The notes below the pieces were generated by a model that worked only from the letters and a program-made list of their open reading frames with translations, made no database searches and was not told the DNA's origin. A stretch of 9,553 nt of DNA, taken from the NCBI GenBank assembly GCA_023442495.1, contig JAEZZB010000124.1, positions 1-9,553 of the forward strand, given 5' to 3'. This document shows positions 8,601 through 9,553 of this stretch, in pieces (position 1 is the stretch's first letter; each line of letters opens with the position of its first letter). Source of the stretch: Bacillota bacterium. GTDB lineage: Bacteria > Bacillota > Clostridia > Tissierellales > Peptoniphilaceae. The position numbers and the translations under genes are program-made.

Positions 8601-9183
8601 CTGTGGAATATTTGTTATTTATTAAAAATGCCACCTTTTTCTTTGCGTAATTGTCATCAATTATATCATCAACAATTCTTGTTTCATTTTCTTCAATATA
8701 TAATTTGTTTCTTACAATTAGTTCAACATTTCTATAAATTCCTGATCCAGAATACCATCTTGATGAAGGTTGCCTGTGTTCAACTTTTACAAATAGTTCA
8801 TTTTCCCCTTCATGCACAAAATCAGAAATATCATAATATTGATCCAAATATCCAAATGGATAATTCCCCAAGAAATGACCATTTATCCATACTGATGAAT
8901 CCATATAAATTGCACCAAAATGAACGGTAATATTATTACCAATTAATTCCTTTTCAATTTCGAATTCTTTTTTATAATATCCGAATCCTCCGTCAAGCAG
9001 TCCACCTTCATTTCTTGCTAATGATTTCATATTGAAATCTAAATATATGCTCCAATCATGAGGTAAATTTACACTTTGCCATTTATTTGTTGAGTCAATC
9101 CATTTTGAAAATTCTTTAAAAGACATATCTTCTCCTCTAAAAAACTTCCAATTTTTATTAAAATCCAAGTATTTTTTAGCCAT
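5602..9183 (-). CDS. GH2 beta-galactosidase, BgaA-like, multidomain and leaderless
   Basis: This 1193-residue enzyme is predicted to release terminal beta-galactose. Residues 4-165 form the GH2 sugar-binding domain, 168-275 the Ig-like domain and 278-600 the TIM barrel. The acid/base is E413 in WSTGNE and the nucleophile E493 in YGAETSS, the motifs of pneumococcal BgaA. Further on are a DUF4982-like domain (about 640-705), a GH2 C-terminal Ig-like domain (722-825), a Big_4-like segment (about 855-930), a discoidin/F5/8-like galactose-binding region beginning near YAQAWNGSEIP (about 935-1105) and a cadherin-like beta-sandwich (1113-1187). The chain enters the first fold directly (YLDFNKNWKFFRGE), so there is no signal peptide, and no sortase motif ends it. 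AAGGAG at 9190-9195 fixes the start. It is the first gene of the operon and its stop lies inside the next gene. Beta-galactosidase is the best call; beta-glucuronidase is less likely given the BgaA resemblance. Confidence 0.92.
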   Translation of the reverse strand: MAKKYLDFNKNWKFFRGEDMSFKEFSKWIDSTNKWQSVNLPHDWSIYLDFNMKSLARNEGGLLDGGFGYYKKEFEIEKELIGNNITVHFGAIYMDSSVWINGHFLGNYPFGYLDQYYDISDFVHEGENELFVKVEHRQPSSRWYSGSGIYRNVELIVRNKLYIEENETRIVDDIIDDNYAKKKVAFLINNKYSTDKKFSIKFSVIDHDNNEILLEKTEEISIEKHSKKQVETKFEIENPKLWSTDYPNLYYLKSDLISNGKILDSQITRFGFRYMDWDSDEGFFLNGKYIKFRGVCLHHDNGALGAIQDSSSEIRKLKKLKSMGVNAIRTSHNPQSKEFIRLCDEMGFLVIEEAFDTWSGNEKKQFDYNRFFHKQVTKEEFENQITWAKYDIQNMIKRDINSPSIIMWSTGNEIWETKIEYGIELAKFLIEAIKRIDDTRYTTIGENGFAGEFGDFIHIKTADLHDAVGLNYGEHNFDEIRKNKPNWLIYGAETSSAVKSRGVFYNPSNKDNIATGDPDKPNRKYQMSDYGNDRVSWGRTAINSWIPDRDNKAYAGQFIWTGFDYIGEPTPWHNEENLDAPSKSSYFGIFDTCGLPKMDYYFYKSQWVDKETDPFVKILPHWCFEDTGKLKEQGTDLKRVDNKIPVRVYSNLKNVELFLNGKSQGLKSFNEKTTSYGLKYYEGANEDELYLEWLIPYEKGVLKAKAFERLDLKAEDKVVTSKQPYKINLLRDSDIVKGESSFIIFEILDEEGNLVPTADNLVEFEVYGGEILGVDNGNAASLERYKADEDGKFRRRAFSGKGIVIVKPLEDECTVIAKSKYLENGILKLQAKEYIKSVEDKLRNEIDLDLSEKENSNVKIAKDKFVQAKNFSMAIKKGSEPLLPLSTEIYNLNGEKLIKEIEKWTKISDLEYETNVEGLVSKLYLRESDDVIRSYNYAQAWNGSEIPAGFASYTNRAGEDSILALNNGITSYNKKYIDRWSNISKKKRENDYVGIIFGRAGKLEKHTISHIRIAFFEDEKTAKPKDFKIKYFLKDNLKIPYDYGNISENHELNNLENFKEVKILEEYEDDRFINIKIADISTLAIRIDMEARKEKAIGISEIEVYGDTAKSKFGFDLEIFIDGKKLSNFNKEKRIYHIDTNNIPNIEVKATNNAAYTIIRPEEKDGEFRIIVTDEANLTERLYYIKLGEVYEK
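5619..5623 (-). promoter_or_regulatory. Ribosome binding site of the GH84-GH33-GH84 gene, inside the GH2 gene
   Basis: AGGAG on the minus strand lies six bases before the ATG at 5612 and within the last codons of the GH2 gene. The GH2 stop codon (5604-5602) follows the new start in another frame. Ribosomes ending GH2 therefore sit on this start region, which favours translational coupling and matched amounts of the two enzymes. Confidence 0.85.
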
Positions 9184-9189
9184 AATACA

Positions 9190-9195
9190 CTCCTT
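9190..9195 (-). promoter_or_regulatory. Ribosome binding site of the GH2 gene
   Basis: AAGGAG on the minus strand lies six bases before the ATG at 9183. It supports this start and excludes a longer N terminus with a signal peptide. Confidence 0.85.
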
Positions 9196-9209
9196 ATATC
9201 CCTGCTTTT

Positions 9210-9238
9210 ATATTACTTGAATATTTAGTTAGTAACAA
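9210..9238 (-). promoter_or_regulatory. Candidate promoter of the glycosidase operon
   Basis: On the minus strand TTGTTA (9238-9233) and TAATAT (9215-9210) are 17 bases apart. Each box matches consensus at four of six positions. Transcription would start near 9203 with a leader of about 20 nt holding the ribosome binding site. The boxes are imperfect, as expected for a regulated promoter, so another position is possible. Confidence 0.5.
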
Positions 9239-9293
9239 TATTTCATTGCATTTAGAATGATTTTACAAGCTTTATTAAAAAAAACTAGAAATA

Positions 9294-9309
9294 AAGAAAG
9301 TGTTTTCAT
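9294..9309. promoter_or_regulatory. cre-like site in the divergent promoter region
   Basis: AAGAAAGTGTTTTCAT agrees with the cre pattern WTGNAARCGNWWWCAW except at two positions. It lies 55 bp upstream of the operon's candidate -35 box and about 24 bp before the extended -10 of the rightward methyltransferase gene. Its core, aligned with the site at 623-639, is identical at 12 of 14 positions. CcpA or a dedicated LacI/GalR-type regulator could bind; no regulator gene is in the window. Confidence 0.35.
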
Positions 9310-9332
9310 GAGGAATTAGATATATAAATTTA

Positions 9333-9341
9333 TGATATAAT
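9333..9341 (+). promoter_or_regulatory. Extended -10 promoter of the methyltransferase gene
   Basis: TGATATAAT is a perfect extended -10 element (TGN followed by TATAAT). No convincing -35 lies 16-18 bases upstream, which extended -10 promoters tolerate. Transcription should start near 9348, about 22 bases before the ATG. Arms TAATTATT (9338-9345) and AATAATTA (9348-9355) form a palindrome over the start region; in such AT-rich sequence it may be chance. Confidence 0.65.
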
Positions 9342-9358
9342 TATTTTAATAATTATTT

Positions 9359-9363
9359 AGGAG
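9359..9363 (+). promoter_or_regulatory. Ribosome binding site of the methyltransferase gene
   Basis: AGGAG lies six bases before the ATG at 9370. It supports that start for the truncated rightward gene. Confidence 0.85.
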
Positions 9364-9369
9364 ATACAA

Positions 9370-9553
9370 ATGTTATCACATGTTGAAATGAAGCGAAACG
9401 CTAGAAGTTTTGCTAAAAACTGGAAAAATAGAGGTTATGAAAAAGGTGAGAGTCAAGTATTTTGGATTTCTTTACTTCAAGAAGTTCTAGGTGTGGAAAG
9501 ACCTCAAGATTATTTGATATTTGAAAATCAGGTTAAATTAGATAAAACTTCTT
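9370..9553 (+). CDS. MmeI-like class I DNA methyltransferase / type IIL restriction-modification protein (N-terminal 61 residues)
   Basis: The frame starts MLSHVEMKRNARSFAKNW and continues with RGYEKGESQVFWISLLQEV, GVERP, then FENQVKLDKTS at the window edge. This pattern (helical start, GYEKGE.Q.FW..LL..V.G...P, F..QVKLD.TS) is the N-terminal domain of MmeI-like proteins. These are large (roughly 900-1000 residues) SAM-dependent adenine methyltransferases, some of which also carry a PD-(D/E)XK nuclease in one chain. Only this N domain is visible, so the SAM motif, the NPPY motif, any nuclease and the recognition domain cannot be judged. It is transcribed divergently from the glycosidase operon and appears functionally unrelated. 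It marks the edge of a probable restriction-modification or phage-defence locus to the right. Confidence 0.82.
   Translation, partial: MLSHVEMKRNARSFAKNWKNRGYEKGESQVFWISLLQEVLGVERPQDYLIFENQVKLDKTS

Noticed and set aside
1..9553. CRISPR arrays, tRNA or rRNA genes, insertion sequences, riboswitches
   Set aside because: I saw no regularly spaced repeats, no cloverleaf or rRNA-like sequence, no transposase and no structured leader. The leaders before the genes are only about 20-25 nt.

Overview
The window is strongly AT-rich, uses standard codons, and has AGGAG-type ribosome binding sites about 6 nt before every start I can see. This points to a low-GC Gram-positive bacterium (Firmicutes/Bacillota). 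The gene content (host-glycan exoglycosidases of pneumococcal type, an MsmK/UgpC-type sugar ABC ATPase, an MmeI-type methyltransferase) suggests a mucosa- or skin-associated coccus, for example a Peptoniphilaceae/Helcococcus-like organism. That placement is inference, not proof.

Layout. (1) 1-508, minus strand: the first 169 residues of an MsmK/UgpC/MalK-type ABC sugar-importer ATPase, cut by the left edge. (2) 509-827: a 319-bp intergenic region holding a strong intrinsic terminator for the upstream operon (779-825), a cre-like palindrome (623-639) and a good sigma-A promoter (540-568) for the ATPase gene. (3) 828-5612, minus: a 1594-residue protein with three predicted catalytic domains in the order GH84, GH33 sialidase, GH84. 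(4) 5602-9183, minus: a 1193-residue GH2 beta-galactosidase of the BgaA type with C-terminal accessory domains. Its stop overlaps the start of the next gene by 11 bp, so the two enzymes form a coupled two-gene operon. (5) 9184-9369: a divergent intergenic region with the operon promoter, a cre-like site and an extended -10 promoter for the rightward gene. (6) 9370-9553, plus: the first 61 residues of an MmeI-like class I DNA methyltransferase, cut by the right edge.

How the genes fit together. Terminal sialic acid, then beta-galactose, then beta-GlcNAc is the order in which sialyl-N-acetyllactosamine antennae of host glycoproteins are trimmed. The two operon genes encode all three activities on two polypeptides. 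Pneumococcus does the same with three separate surface enzymes (NanA, BgaA, StrH). Here the hexosaminidase is of family GH84 instead of GH20, it is present twice, and the sialidase sits between the two copies in one chain. Neither protein has a recognisable signal peptide, membrane anchor or LPXTG motif. The simplest reading is that short sialylated or galactosylated oligosaccharides are imported and taken apart in the cytoplasm, and the neighbouring sugar-ABC ATPase fits this. The GH84-GH33-GH84 fusion is the most unusual thing in the window.
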